From: Blasia pusilla
Taxonomy: Eukaryota; Marchantiophyta; Marchantiopsida; Blasiales
DNA length: 64,000 bases
Assembly: GCA_050084515.1 (NCBI GenBank)
Contig: CM114273.1
Location: forward strand, 6,820,001 to 6,884,000
Reading direction: 5' to 3'
Shown here: positions 12,260 through 25,870 of the stretch, piece by piece
Layout of the letters: the number at the start of each line of letters is the position of its first letter
How positions within the stretch are numbered: position 1 is the first letter of the stretch
Translations under genes and position numbers: made by a program
The notes under the pieces: generated by a model
What the model was told of the DNA's origin: nothing
The model's input: the letters and a program-made list of their open reading frames with translations, nothing else
Databases searched by the model: none

Positions 12260-12480
12260 ACGGAATGCTCGGGCGGCGACGAACTCTACCGGCACAAAAC
12301 ACCTTCTCAGCAGACGACTTCCAACGAACATCAATTCCCTCTGCCCTGCGTCCCTGACCCTCCTCATACAGTGCACCCTCAACGTTTAGGGCGGGCTTTG
12401 GCCGGTACTGCGTTGTGATTGGGGTCACATTGATGCACTAGCGCGGCCTCTACTCGGCCACTCTTCGACTAAACCGGAGT
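12260..12480 (-). promoter_or_regulatory. TTM3 upstream region / possible N-terminal extension
   Basis: The frame upstream of the preferred TTM3 start stays open to the TAA just before 12382. In other plants the CDC26 reading frame precedes TTM3 on the same mRNA. No short frame resembling CDC26 (Arg-rich RRKPT-type start followed by an acidic helix) is visible here or in the next ~400 bases of AT-rich DNA. Confidence 0.45.
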
Positions 12481-14270
12481 GAACGCTGAATATTTATATT
12501 ATTATTTGATGATTGATTATTATTATTCCATGACAAATACAATCGAATTTGATCTTATTCACTTAAACAATGAACGATTTTATTGGCTAAAATGGACATA
12601 TGTGGGAAGGAGAGGTGATCTCACAATGAAAAAGCACTCTCCAATAATAATAATTATACTTACGGCTTCTACAAGTGACGTATAATATCAATGTTGGCCG
12701 TTGTTGGCTCCACGATGTTATTTTACGTTGTGAAGGCATCACACATCCAACTATTTTCACTAGATAGCACGTAGACGTATGGAATCCAATCTATTTGGAC
12801 ATCCAATAGATTGGAGTCCAATCTATTTTCACTTGGACTGAGGTGAGCTACTTGCTTCTTGCTCATTTTTTTCATGCTCATTTGCAAGAGATGCGCGGGT
12901 TTGTCATGTGCACTCTTTCATTTTAATCAAGAAGAGCTGGCTCAATTATGTCGTATTGAGCCAGCTCCGCTATATTCATCCCTAATGTGGGCAATGCCAT
13001 TTCGATCATTGCCTTGAAATAGGATCCTTGCGGATTCCTTCAATTCCTAACGCATTCACCCCTTCTGTGAGATCTCGTTCAATGCCTTGATACAAAATGG
13101 CACTAGATTCACTTGAGCCAATTGCGTTTCCAGATTAAGGCTAGGTTCTCCGCCACAGAATAAATACGGAGCGCCACCGCTAGAAGTCGAGAGGTGATCA
13201 AGTGAAGAAATACGGAAATCTGGGATAGAAGGGAGTCCCATCTTCTCTATTTGAAGCCCAAACTCGCATCATGCGTGCACATGCACGCTTAGACATACAA
13301 AGAACAAAACATGGTGCTCTCCTCTCTCCATATTCCAGGACAGCAGCTGCAAACCCCATGCCGTGGGCATGTCTTCGCTCTCTTTCTTCGTACTTACTTC
13401 TTACTATTATATCATGTAATTTCCCCTGCAATTATTATTTATGTACTTTTCTTATGTCGTGTTGCTTATAACCAAAATGTGGCTTACTTCTTCATCCACT
13501 TCCATTATATCAATTTTTTCCACTTTTTTTTTCAAGGTGCGGCCTAACATACGATCACGAGTAATCTGAGTTTGACGAGCTCTAGAACATGTGGCAAGAA
13601 GCTATGTCCATAGTCAGTCGTCTATAAAATAGCTTAGAAGTTGCATTCTTGCAAGTAGATATTGGGTGTAGGCTAGCTCAGAGAAATTGGATTTTATGTA
13701 GATAAGGTGTTTGGAAACTTGTTGTGGGAAAATACCACTTCTCTTTCGTGGTGACACATTCACAAGGGGTTGGATCCTACTACAATAAGTATTTTTCAGG
13801 ACAAGTTCTTCAACCCTTCTCTATTTATTAAGTACATGCTTCATTACAATTTGCATATTGTCTAGTGATGGTTTGTTCTAGTAGTGCTTGTTGTTATCTC
13901 ATTGTGAATATCCTGTGCATCTTATGGACAATTAAGTGCTCAAGTATGGTGTGTTGCGGTAGCTTCTCCTCACCATCATGCACATCTTAGGTTTGTGGAT
14001 ACTTTGGGATAACATCAGTGATTCATCCAAATCCTCATTATAGTCTATTCTTATCTAAGTAACGCGTAGGCTAGCAGATCCTTGCGTTCATGGGGAGGAA
14101 AACACCTAGAGGTCTACTTCAAGATCAAGGATAGGACTAATGAGAGGGACTCTAACTATCATCAAAGCCAGGCTAGCAACACTCCAACAACATGTATGAA
14201 ATAAGTTGCCCATCTTAGGAATGAATTGTAGACCTCATTGCATGGATTAGTCATGCGCTGATTCTTACAT
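12481..14270. other. Intergenic DNA, no gene seen
   Basis: AT-rich with one short cluster at about 12780-12835 where the 9-mer CAATCTATT and its inverse complement alternate. No coding frame with family resemblance. The last few hundred bases may belong to the Helitron that follows. Confidence 0.5.
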
Positions 14271-14272
14271 CA

Positions 14273-17200
14273 GTGGATGGTGTGCTTTATGCTCGTCAAT
14301 TGTCAAAAACATGCAATATTGCGGTTACTGTGGGACACTGCTATATTGCAACCCTCAAAAAAAAATGTGTTGTTGAAGACCCAACAAACCTGCCATATGC
14401 ATTGTGCAATGGTTTTATGAAAGATTGCATAATACCACGTCCAGGCCACTTCCACGTCTTCAATATGTGCATCTCAAGCACACCTCGCACCCACACAAAT
14501 GTATACATGACTCCTACTTACATTAGGCAATTACTCAATGTCAAACCACTTGAGTTGCAACTATTATCTATAGTAGACTCTAGGTTAGGGGTAGAGAAAA
14601 AGTTTAATGGCTTCCATAGGGGATTCCTCTCAATCACATTACTTTTGGATTCCCCTTTTATTGGTTTAAATCTTCATCCGAATAAAAAATAAGATGAATT
14701 TTGGATTCCTCCAATCATTCAGCAGTTGATGAAGATCAATCTCAAAATTAATCGGATTCCATCGCACAAAGATTCTAGGACTCTTATAGAGTTGCCAAAT
14801 CCTACATCTGGGTTAGTCATACTTCCCGTCATCAGTCCAAGAACAATCAAGGCCTCCCAAGACAAAGGCCATGTTACACATAGCATGAAACACGACCCTT
14901 ACCAACATGACTTAATTATCCTCCGGGATGTTGCCTACTCTCCTACCTGACATTTCTTTATAATGGTAGTATCTCTTTGCGAACAAATGCATTTTCTCTT
15001 GACAAGCTCCTCAATGATCTATTTGGTACATCAATTGATCCACGACTCAAAATAGAGATTACGTCATTTTTTTTCCTTTTCATCGTGGATATTTTAAAGG
15101 CAGGTCTATATTCTCGGACTACATGTGATCATGGAGCCGCCAACTATTCATTGTATTCCCATTGTATAAGCCTTGTCCTTTATTAATACACCAACTACAC
15201 CAATCTATTGCACTATGCTCTACCTCAAAGATGTTTGTTCTTAATAAAGAGCTAGATTGTCTTCGGAGAAATAAGCCCCACTTGAGTGATGAGAACTGTA
15301 ATCACCGTCTATCCAAATATTTAATCAGTCCAAAGATTCCTGTAAGTCTTGCTTGGCGTCGATGACATCTAAAGGATCTCAAGGTCACAAATAGGGTATG
15401 CATCATTTATTCCTAACACGAACTTTTGATGAAGTTTCCGCAACAAGGTGGATTGAGTTTACTAATATTGATATCATCCTTGCATATTTCAACACTAGCT
15501 TCACGAGGCGTGATGCTCCAACTGAGTATGCGTAGTTATTTCATACTCAACTTCATTCCTTCTTCTCCTTATTTGTCATTTCATGACTTCGTATCTTGGA
15601 TGGAGTTCAAGACTATTTGCTCCGTTATAAGTTATAGAGTAGAGGGAGTTTGCATTATCATATGATACTCTGGCTTCATCCAGATGATGATAAACACATT
15701 ACGTTAGAGATATGTTCATACATACCATCCCCTGATCAAAGTTTTGAGCATTCACACCATGTTGATAGTACCTTGAACCCAAGCAATATCTTGTTGGAAT
15801 AAGTCCTCTATAAGCAGCTGCATTAGGGCAAGAAAGGTGTTTTTATTATTAGAAAGCAATCAAAAAATCCATACTATCATCTTGGCTTCCGTACTAATGT
15901 AAATACTAGCCCTCAGCCATTCATTGATCCACTTTCAATGAAATGGAACTATTTTAGGCCCTTAGCAGAGCACTGTAATGTAATCCTGTACCATCCTCTC
16001 ATTAGGAACTCCTATGAATATTATCGTGTGCATATACATCGCTGGTCACATCTACATACCACACAACATCAATCTTACTCAACATACAAGTAGATCCACA
16101 CATAAATGAAACATACTCATGTATATACACTGGGACCCCACAACCATCAAGCCATCTTTCTCATGTAAAATCAAGAGTAAAAAAAAATGTTCACCCGGCC
16201 TAAAACTCCACTCATGAATCTACATCAGTATATCGAACCACATTCACCCTTTACTATTAGGAAATCCGGACGCTAGCACCCTAACTCCTACACACCCACA
16301 TACGTCTATGCTAGAGAGGCCTTCCTAAGGCTCAACATGAGAAAGATGGCTTGAGAAAGCCATCTCTCTTACTCTTATACCCTTGGCCCCAAAAATAGCC
16401 CTACCAACGGTAACCTACATGCACAAGTAATCGGATGACGGTTGACTCGATCAACGGGTCACATGACGGACTAAAACCAAAATAGGAAAATCAACATAAA
16501 TGACGTTCCCGACACAACGGACCTGTTGCAAACCTCTCCCAACATCTCGAGATGAAGTTGCACCTGAATAGCCTTTTAATTGAATATGACACAAAGCCGC
16601 GCCATCATTGGGAGCAGATCATGTGTTGCTAATAGAGGAGGGTATGCCATTGACTGCCTCATCCCATTGTTAAGTATCGTGTCGTTTGTAGTCATTCGGT
16701 GCCACCAATGCCGTACGGTATCGTTGGAATCACACCACACATCAAGGAGGTTTGAGCATTGTCAATAGCAGAAGAGTAAAACTTGCTGATTGGAGGATTT
16801 TGTCTTTACAACCGAGTTGGGATCAAGATTTTCATTTGCAAAGGAGTGACATCCATATTTTTGTCAAGTTACCCTTTCTGGTCTTTTTCCCTGCACGTGT
16901 GAGGGAATTTTGGGTATTGGGGAGTTATTTGGGATATTGGGTTTTGTGCGGATGTTGAGAGCATGATTGATGTATGGGTTAGGGGACTTAGACTTGTGTG
17001 GGATGTCCAGAGCTGAGGGTATTTTACGTTGATGAGACGATTAATCAGTCAATTTGCCGCACCACACCGCTTGTTGAGAGGGAGTGTAGATTGACTGTCG
17101 CATGTTTGATTGAGTGATTGAGGGATTTCTCGTGAGATTGAGAGTGGTTGTGTGAGAGGAGCACGAGGGTCATCACAACGTCCTTTTGGGACTTTGAGAG

Positions 17201-19759
17201 ACGAGGTGGTGCACCTGAGAGTAGTTATAGAGGTTTTTACGTGGAGTGGCACAAGGTTTCAAGGGTCTCCACGTGAGGGACCACCTCGACCTTCTTCTAT
17301 GTCCTTGCTAGACAAAGGGGAGGGCGTAGAGGAGTTTGTGAGCACACCACCATACATAGTGAGTGGTCATACTGTCTAGGACAGTGGGAGTACAAGATGG
17401 ACGATCGTAGTAGAGGACAACGTAGGTTTTCGGGTGCTAAAGGCACAATAGAGTTGCATGACTTGATTGCGGATGTTAGGAGTTGGTGTCATTCACAACG
17501 GGCTAGGAACTCGAAAGATTTCAACCCATTCACATTATGGAATGACATGTTCGAACATTTAGAGAGTGCGCCCATGGACGATTACCATGAGTTCTCCCAC
17601 TCTATGCCGTCGACGCAATAGAACTCTTCCTATCTCGAAATAAGATGTGACAATACTCATAGAGTTACTTATGTTGATTGGTCATTCTATTTACTAAATT
17701 ATGCCTTGAAGTTTGAGCCTTCTCGATCATTAGATATTGATATACAGTCAGCCAAGTTCCTTGGGCTTGGTGGATTGGAAAATATTAAATTGCGTCTTGT
17801 CTCTGGAGTTATCTTGAATAGGTTTGTATCTTCCACGGAGGCTATACTAACCTCTCTTTAGATTCCAATTATATATAGGTCACAAGTTGTTCACTATATT
17901 GACTGTAACCCGTCCTCAAGAAAAACCTATCTCCATAAATTTGCTTCTGTTCCATGAATTTATTCCACTTCTCACTACGCAGATAGGCCCTCCAACCTTC
18001 ATGCCATGTCATTCTTTTCTCACTGGTCTATCCATGAATTCTTAAAAGCCTATCCAAAAGCTCTCTATGATAAAATTATTGTATTAGATAACTTAGGTAA
18101 TGTTTTCAATGAGACTGACTAAATTGTCAAGTTCACTGAGTTTCATCCACTTCATCAATGGAATGAGTTTTTTTATCTAATTCTTCTTTATCATATGCCT
18201 TTTGGATTAGAGGACTCAATTCTATCATTTCATGAGCAAAATTGGATATATCTCCATGAGTATGTCCATAGGGCTCTCATTAAGGATACGAATGATATTC
18301 ATAATCTCATAAAAATACATGCAATGAAAAACTTATGGAGCCAAGTCCATGAAACATAAATACTTGTTTAAGCAACTAATATTCTTCACTGTGAGCTCGA
18401 CTTAGATATAGAATACATAGTTACTTTAAGCTCCTCAAGTAGTGAAATTGTTCATCCATGTGCGGATGATTTGCTTGCTCAACTAGACATAGGTCTCTTG
18501 AATTCGGAGTATACCAACCTCTTTATCTAGCTTAGGTACTTAAGATTTGGTTTAGTGCTCATTAAGGGGGCTCTTGGTTGTGGCAAGTCTTTTTTTGTCA
18601 TTCATGTACAATTATTGGAAGTCTAGGGGGATGTCACATCTACTTACCGCCACCACACGTATTGTTGTTGTACATCTTCCCCAAGACGCGGCTATAATTT
18701 ACTTTGGTTTTAGTATACCCATTTGTTGTGATATGCCATCTATGCATGCGGCTTCTGACCACTACATGAGACTTAAAGTTGCTCAAGTAATTATAGTTGA
18801 TGAATGTTCCAATTTAACAGCCAAGCTCCTACGCATAATAGTAAGGCGGATAAATGAGGTTACAAAATGCAATAGCTAGAATGTACTTAGGCGAATTGCT
18901 AATTCTTGTAGGGAACCTTTGTCAACTTCCACTCGTTTGCAATCATAAGAGTTTTGACTTTTGCCGTGGTTGTCATATTAGTTCTTATACCTTTCTAGAC
19001 AATGTACTTTCATATGAGTTGGTCACACACAGATGATCCTCTCTATCATCAATTCCTAACCTCTATCAGATCTTCCTTTCCCACACAAAACCAGATTGAC
19101 GAGTGCCAAGATACCTACTTTGTCTATGCATATGAAGCAACATATTTTATTAGCTCCGATACAACAATCATTTGTACTCATTGTAAAGATGTTTCCCTAT
19201 TCAATCTTCTAGCCCTTTGGAGAATTTTTGGAGATGCTTCTATTATCAAGATTAATGTTGTTTTAGACACACCTTCAAAACCAAAATTCATTACATGGTT
19301 AAATGATAACTCTTTCCACCAACTACCAATAATTGCTCGCCATTTTCAAGTCATGATTATATCTAATGTGAATTTAAAGTGCCATGCAGCCAATGGATCT
19401 TTGGCGATACTTTATGAAGATAATGAACCAGTTCATATTGTTGTTACTCTTGAGTCTAATGGCAACTCCATCATAATAGGTAGAACTAATTTCTCTACTC
19501 TACTCTTAGGTATGATTCAAATCATAAATATATGAAAAGATCATTTCCGCTTATGTTAGGCTATGCCATGATTGCCCATAAGAGTCGAGTTTCCCCGGTC
19601 ATTAGTCCTTGTTTGCTAGTCGTCAGGTCAGTCTTTGCCATGGGACTAGCCTATGTCATATTATCCAGGGTTAGGAAGAGAGACCAACTTAGAATACTAG
19701 GGTCACTCAAATGTGTAGAATTTGTAGTATTTGGTCAAGAGACCACTGATTTTTCATAA
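14273..19759 (+). mobile_element. Decayed Helitron (Rep/helicase), several nonsense codons and frameshifts
   Basis: Plus-strand pieces follow the order of a Helitron RepHel protein. The first part (14273-14950) has blocks resembling the conserved N-terminal region of plant Helitron proteins (LQLLSIVDSRLGV..). The rolling-circle HUH motif is intact as GSLHYHMILWL at about 15647-15679 (His-Tyr-His codons 15653-15661). The helicase part spans about 17690-19759: Walker A GALGCGKS at 18567-18590, Walker B IIVDECSNL at about 18788-18814, then the C-terminal PIF1/RecD-like blocks FPLMLGYAMIAHKS (from about 19544) and GLAYVILSRVRKRDQL (from about 19640). Stops in frame and frame changes (for example near 17862, 18121, 18530, 18875, 19535) show it is not functional. 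The termini (5' TC, 3' hairpin and CTRR) were not located. Confidence 0.8.
17152..17621 (+). pseudogene. Gag-like retrotransposon fragment inside the Helitron
   Basis: The frame 17397-17621 contains RRFSGAKGTIELHDLIADV followed by a Trp-Cys and an FNPFTLW..MFEHLE block. This resembles the N-terminal part of plant LTR-retrotransposon Gag proteins (F-sGa..G..l..f...v..W). It sits between the Rep and helicase parts of the Helitron, so it is probably a nested insertion or captured fragment. It is truncated on both sides and no LTRs were recognised. Confidence 0.45.
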
Positions 19760-22700
19760 TTACTTCTTCCTATGTTAATGGCAGTCCTTATTCAAGCATG
19801 TCTCCTTCTCCATATGACTCAAGCAGGGGTTGGAATGTAAGATGAACTTCTCAGCCACTGCAAAGTGAGCAATTTCCATTGTATGAGCATGGTAAAAATC
19901 CCATTAATGTGTTTGATGTTCAATCTCACTGCAAACAGCAACATCAAAGTCAAGCAACCATCTAGGTTACTTCCTACACTTTCTATACCTAAACCTTTTT
20001 TTGGTGGCTGCATCTAACACAATGTTAAGAGTTTTCCTCAAGGTACCTGGACTTTGCTAGCATGATCTTATCGGACATCCATGCGCAGCCTGAAGAGTTC
20101 AAGCCCTACTTCATATTTCCCATAGATAATCAGATAAAATAGATGGACAACCTATGAATGGTACCTTCATTTCTAGGAGCATGGTGTAACATGGAAGTAG
20201 ATACAAAGCCTTATCAGCAAGAGCCAGATATGGGATGCTAAGTTTTGTCGATTAAACAAGGATGCACCAACATCAAGTATAATTATCACTTCTTCTTGTC
20301 CTTCTCATATTATATTCCATCTTCTAGGGTTCTTCTTGTTTCACAGTTGGTACTCACAATATGTTGTAGTGTTTCTTGAGTATCCAGAAATAGGTCCTCA
20401 AGTTCAAGAATGTAGATATCAAGGAGACATCCTTGACAAGAAAATATGCAGACAATCTCTTCAACCTTGTGTTTGGTGGTATTAGGGTGGATCACCTCCG
20501 TGTCTTGACACACCATATGCACTTGCTCCTAAATATGCTATTGGATTTGGGTTTTTCTAAGGCCACACAACTTATTGATAGGACAAAAATAACCCAATAT
20601 AATGGGCAATTGCTAAATTTTGAGCCCATTCCTATTGACGTGGACAATCCAACTCATTTTCCCGTCCTCCCTGGCTTTGATGATGTTATCATCTTATCTT
20701 TTGATCCTAACAACCATCCTGACACTTCCTCTAAGAAATGAAGTTAATGAAGTTGTTGTATGTGCTACATAACCATTGAGCAACCATTTTTAATTCAACA
20801 TTGCAATCTCCCAGCAAGAGAAAATACACCTAGGCAACGGTACCTTCTCTAATGGTATGTCAACTTGCTTATGTGTTTTTCTTTCATCTTACCTTAATAT
20901 GTGCATCCTCTGTGCATTTGTAGTACATAACTCTCACTAACTATGCTATACATTGGAATTTGCAGGTTTCTGTTCTCGTGGCTACTAGACAGCCTTTTTT
21001 TATCCAACTAGTTTCATCTCATAGATTTCCTCATTGATATCTATAAAGATCGTCTACAATAATGAAAATTTCATATTTTAGTTATTCTCCCTTTTTAATT
21101 TTTGTTACCAATCCTATATATGTACTTATATTTTCTTACATCAGGAGTTCTAGATTTTTCTGAAGTGGATGCCGACAGTCTAACATTATTCATCACCATG
21201 TATTTCTTCATGCATACTTTTTTGTCTTCTACTATTGATGTTCAATTTCTACCATATCAATTCTTCAGCATACAATTACTCTGATTCATATATGGTAGAA
21301 CTTTTGTTCCATATGAGGATTTTTTACATCATACACCTCATTTTTTGTGTTAACCTCTATCTAATCTTTGCACTTCACCTACTTTTTCTCATATTAGCCT
21401 CATTTATTAATTCATAACTTGATGCGCTTCATTTCTCGTCTTACTCCCAAATTGATTTTTGTATCTTCACATATGTCATTCCTACTATTAGTTTAAAAAT
21501 CATCTTTACTATTACATCTCCATGATCTTTGATATAACACTTGATTTGCTCTTGATCACTACATGGTTTTATTCCTTCACTTTAGCGTAAGTTTATCCAT
21601 GGGATCTTGATTTTACTCCTACAATTTTACCACTTCATGGATCTATTTTTTGTATTTTCTTCAATATCTCTTGAACACACTTTCTAATCTTGATATCTAT
21701 TAGTACGCTCATTCTCATGTCTGTCACTGCATGCACCTAGTTCTGAAATTATCCTCAACCTAGTATCTATAATACATCATCAATTCAATTGCTAGCGCAT
21801 GCTACTTCGATCTCTGCTTTTTTATTCTCAACATTTTAAGATTCATACATAGGTGCCTAATCCCTTGTGCTTTAGCTTCTTTTCCATATATGTGTTGAAG
21901 ATTTGGAGTAATATTCAGGAATGCGAAGACTTCCAACAGGGATACATTGGTGATTCTGCTAATTGGGACAATCGGGTTACTCAAATCTCCCCCACAGGGA
22001 AGACGTTCAGGTAGTGAAGAAATGGTTGCTCACTTCACACGAGTGATTTTTGTTTACTAATAATTATTATTTAAAAAAATTAAAAGTGAAATTTTGGATA
22101 TCATCAGAAAGAGGATAAAAATCTCTTTCGGATGTCCCTAACAAAATTCCGTTTAGAGAAACGACACACCGATTTCAACTTCTATTTCTTCAGACGAGGC
22201 TTCATCGTAAGCAAGGCATCCGGAGGCCTCCTAACTTGGCGGTAGTCCGGATTTGAATGGCCCTAATGATCCTCATGGCATTTCTGTCAACATTTATGGT
22301 TCTATTCGTTTGGCTTTGAATGATGTCGAGGAGCATTTAGTTGGTCTTAAATCTGAGAAACCAACTAAATGCTTGTACATAGTAATCTGATGTACTATAG
22401 CTTGAGCAAGAAGCACGTTTAGCTGCCAAGTTGAATTGAATGATATGAAGCACAAATTGAAAAATGTTAGGAATAAGTCTAAATTTTTTTTGAAGAGTAT
22501 TAAGGGCTACATTCAAAGTGATCAAAAGCTTGCTCTCCAAATTTTGAAAATAGAATCCCTTTTGAGATGGTAGTGTCTCCACATGTTTCATGAATATTTT
22601 CAATTACATTACGATTGTTAAGATCTTCTTAGCTCATTAGACTTCTCCCAGGAATTTATTTTCAGAGTATTTTCATGCATTTCATTAAATGAAAATACCA

Positions 22701-23985
22701 TGCATTACTCTATTCACCCTTGCTCACATTTTTTTGAGTAGTATTATTAGAAGATTGATGGAATATAGCTCTTTCTTTCCACTGCAAAGTAAGAGTTCTA
22801 CAATTGTCAACACATTCACTCCAATTATTTTTCATTTGTGTTTCTTTTTTACTACGTGTAGAGGAACACTTTCTCTCATATCTAGTGTAGCACTTGCAAA
22901 CATTTTAAATGATGAATTCAATCTTCCATCAAGCTCATTCTTAATCTCGAATCTTTTCCATACATCGTATGCTACCAAGTACTACAAATACTCATTAAAA
23001 TTATCAACTATTTCTTTAGGTTTACGATATCGATAACCATTCTTTAATTGCTAAGGCTACTTAGTTTGCATATGAAGCTCTCACTTTTCAATAGGCTTTT
23101 AAATGAGAATATCCAACATCAACAACTACTCTGCACACACATTACCTAATATTTCTTACCACATCCATTCATTTACTAGACCTCTTATAGACTCTAGTAT
23201 AGAGTTTTCTTGTTTGTTATCATTTAGATATCTCGTTCTTAATGTTGACTAGAATTTCCCATTCATTGCTATTAGAGGCCCATGGGTAGGTATTCTATTA
23301 GCCAAAGTAGTTCCTTGTTACGTGAAACCTGTCTCTATCCACTTGCAATTTCACCTCCAAGAGATATTTCATCTCCATTAAATATCTCTCACCGTGATTG
23401 TAATCTACATGTTTTTCACATTGCAGTGTTGTATACATTATATGCACATAGATCAATGTCTCTGATCCAACCTGTATCTACCATCTACCTTCATGTAAAA
23501 TACAACTTCTAGCGTGTTCTGCATTCAACTAACTCTAATCTATCCAACTAACTCTAGCCACATCTTTATGTCCGATATTTTATCATTCTTCACCAAACTA
23601 TTCTAGGCCGCACACTATTGAATTTATTTAATATTTTGAATCCAATTTGAGAGATCTTATTAGTTCAAAGAGTGAGAAATCTTATTAGCTGAAAGGGAAG
23701 GGTGTTTAGAGAAGAGTACTAATTTAATCAGTCGAGACTAATTAATATAATTATGACCTAATCATTTTACACACAAATAAATAAATAAAATCCTAAAAAG
23801 ATTTTAATTTTCCCCTTATCATTGTCCAATTTGTAAGTGTTTGCAAATTGGAAAATCAATCTCCCATATTAGTCTAAATGGTTTTCTTATTTGTAAATAC
23901 GGATACAAAGATAGCGAGGCCAACAAATTTTGTCAAAAACATGGAATTTTTAAAAATTTCTAAACATCATGTTGTTATGGACACT
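19760..23985. other. AT-rich intergenic DNA, possible Helitron 3' part, no gene seen
   Basis: A 102-codon plus frame at 20433-20741 and a 115-codon one at 22689-23036 occur but match no family I know and have the low complexity of AT-rich DNA. The stretch from 19760 to about 20750 may still be Helitron 3' sequence. No RNA gene or tandem array was seen. Confidence 0.45.
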
Positions 23986-23987
23986 AG

Positions 23988-24539
23988 TTGCATTTTGTGT
24001 CCAGATTTGAGACCAAGCCATTTGGCAAAGTTTTCATAAGTGTTGATGGAAAGTTTAATATCATGACATTCAAAAGAGACGAGTTGTATTGGTTATTCAT
24101 ACTTAGGGCCGGGTCCCATGGGCGTTTTCTAAGCGATCCCAAGAAAATGACTTCCGGTTGGAATTGCCCGGCGGCGGCGGCTTTCAAAGCCCTCCCGAAG
24201 TCCATGTACGAAAGCATTCCAACAAACGGAATTGTGACCAAAAGACCCGGTTATTTTGAATATATACCAATCACAACAGGTTGGAAAGGGCGTCAAGATG
24301 CAAAATGTTTCTTGCGCCAAAAACACTTGGGCGCAAGAAAACCAAGGACGATGCGCTTATACCACCGACGTCGACAGAAAATCATGGATGATGGAGATCT
24401 TAAAATAATTCTACATCGTCCGATCCGGATAATCTGCAAAAATAGCCAGTGTCGGGCAACGACGCTGGCCCATGGGACTCGAGCATTAGAATTATGCAAT
24501 TTTTATGTCAGTCTATATAGTAAGAGAATGGGTATATGA
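23988..24539 (+). other. Unrecognised 183-codon open frame in a small GC-richer patch
   Basis: An uninterrupted frame runs to a stop at 24537-24539, opening with TTG at 23988; the first in-frame ATG is at 24063. The middle (24105-24480) is clearly GC-richer than the flanks, and both strands are open over much of it, which argues against real coding constraint on either. It contains an 8-bp inverted repeat (CTTGCGCC...GGCGCAAG, about 24313-24339). I do not recognise the product; it could be an old gene fragment carried by a transposon. Confidence 0.25.
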
Positions 24540-25107
24540 AATTTGTATTTTATTTTCACGTGTGGGATGTTTCCACAATTTTGTAATATCACAATAATAT
24601 AACACAATCTCTTTCTACTTAAATCAAATTTTACAAAAAAATCGTATATGTAAAACTCTATTTTTTGTCAAGCAGCTATAGTAGTAATATCAACACAACT
24701 TATGGTGTTAACTTGCTTCAACGTGATATGTGTAAGTCACTCATATTAAATAAGCAGTTTTTATCGCATAATTTGTGCATTTACGCCAAGGCAAAGATGA
24801 TCTATAAATATTAATTATCATCAGTTGACTAGAAAAAGTTGTCGGTGCATTTACACCATATGTGTGCCTTTGTAACATTATAAGAAACCAAAATTATGGC
24901 CGAGAAGAGAATTGATACCTTCTTATCTTGAACTCTAGGAATTTTCTTCTTGCCTAAACATTAGGGATTATAGATATAGAGACATACAAATAAGCTCTTC
25001 ATATTGTTGTGGCAACAAATTAGATGTGTATATGCTATCTAGATAATTTTTCATAAGAAAGATTAAAAAATAAGTATATTGATTCCTTTAGATCAATTAT
25101 CAAATGA

Positions 25108-25167
25108 TAAAGATCAATGTAGATAGAGAAAGAGAGATTGTCATATTGGTTTACACATATAATTCCT

Positions 25168-25203
<36 letters not shown>

Positions 25204-25279
25204 TCTGATGGAAAAGTCGATCAAACTATGTTTAAACCAATATGACAATCTCTCTTTCTCTATCTACATTGATCTTTAG
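25108..25279. repeat. 172-bp foldback/MITE-like element with perfect 46-bp inverted arms
   Basis: Bases 25108-25153 and 25234-25279 are perfect inverse complements over 46 positions, separated by an 80-bp spacer that holds a (TA)14 run at 25171-25198. Each arm ends in TA, compatible with a TA target duplication of Tc1/mariner-type MITEs. The arms carry GAGAAAGAGAGATTG and would fold into a long hairpin if transcribed. Confidence 0.85.
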
Positions 25280-25280
25280 G

Positions 25281-25322
25281 GTTATATATATATAAATATA
25301 AAGAGAGAGAGAGAGAGAGAGG
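25281..25322. repeat. TA and GA microsatellites beside the foldback element
   Basis: A short (TA)n run at about 25284-25294 is followed by a perfect (AG)n tract at 25303-25321. The tract directly abuts the right arm of the foldback element. Confidence 0.7.
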
Positions 25323-25579
25323 TCCAAAGAAAGACCATAGGACTAGATAGAATTCCAATTTCGCTTGTGCGTGCATCCATAAGTATTCAACCACTACTTC
25401 CACATTAGACAAGGTTTTCGATTTTCCAATACCTAAAAGAAAGCAATACACAACAAGAATAAAAGGAGATGGGGAAATTCACTGGAAGTACAAGGAGGGG
25501 GGAGTTAGTGACTCGGGTGACACTAAGGCAATATCAATAACAACGAAAGAAAAATGACTACCAACAAGATGACCTCACT

Positions 25580-25870
25580 CTTGGCTTGAGGGCGATGTAA
25601 AGTGATGAAGACCCATTATCAAGAATACAAGGTTTAGGCACAATAATTTTCATGAGTGGAGAAGGTGGTCACAATCAATAAAAAAATTGTTAAACCTCTC
25701 TCCCACATCTTCATACATCTCAGTAGCTAGTGGTTTGAAGACAATCATCTCTTTATTAGACCATCCAATATAACAATCCCTTGGTGCCCAACATACAACC
25801 CAAAATACTTATGTATCCACCTTTCACCTGCCTCTAGTAAGCCAATTTGGATCACTACTTAAGCTTGAAA
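25580..25870 (-). mobile_element. Truncated, diverged 3' end of the RLE-type retrotransposon
   Basis: The plus-strand sequence AAACCTCTCTCCCACATC, CATACATCTCAGTAGCTAG at 25690-25735 parallels AAACCTCTCCCCCATCGCC, TACATCTCAATGGCTAG at 2620-2660. Weaker similarity continues to both sides (GGGCGATGTAAAG against GGGCGCGCTACAAAG, and AACAATCCCTTGGTGCC against AGCAATCTCCCTTGTGCT). It appears to be a 5'-truncated relative of the 2.5-5.5 kb element. Confidence 0.5.
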
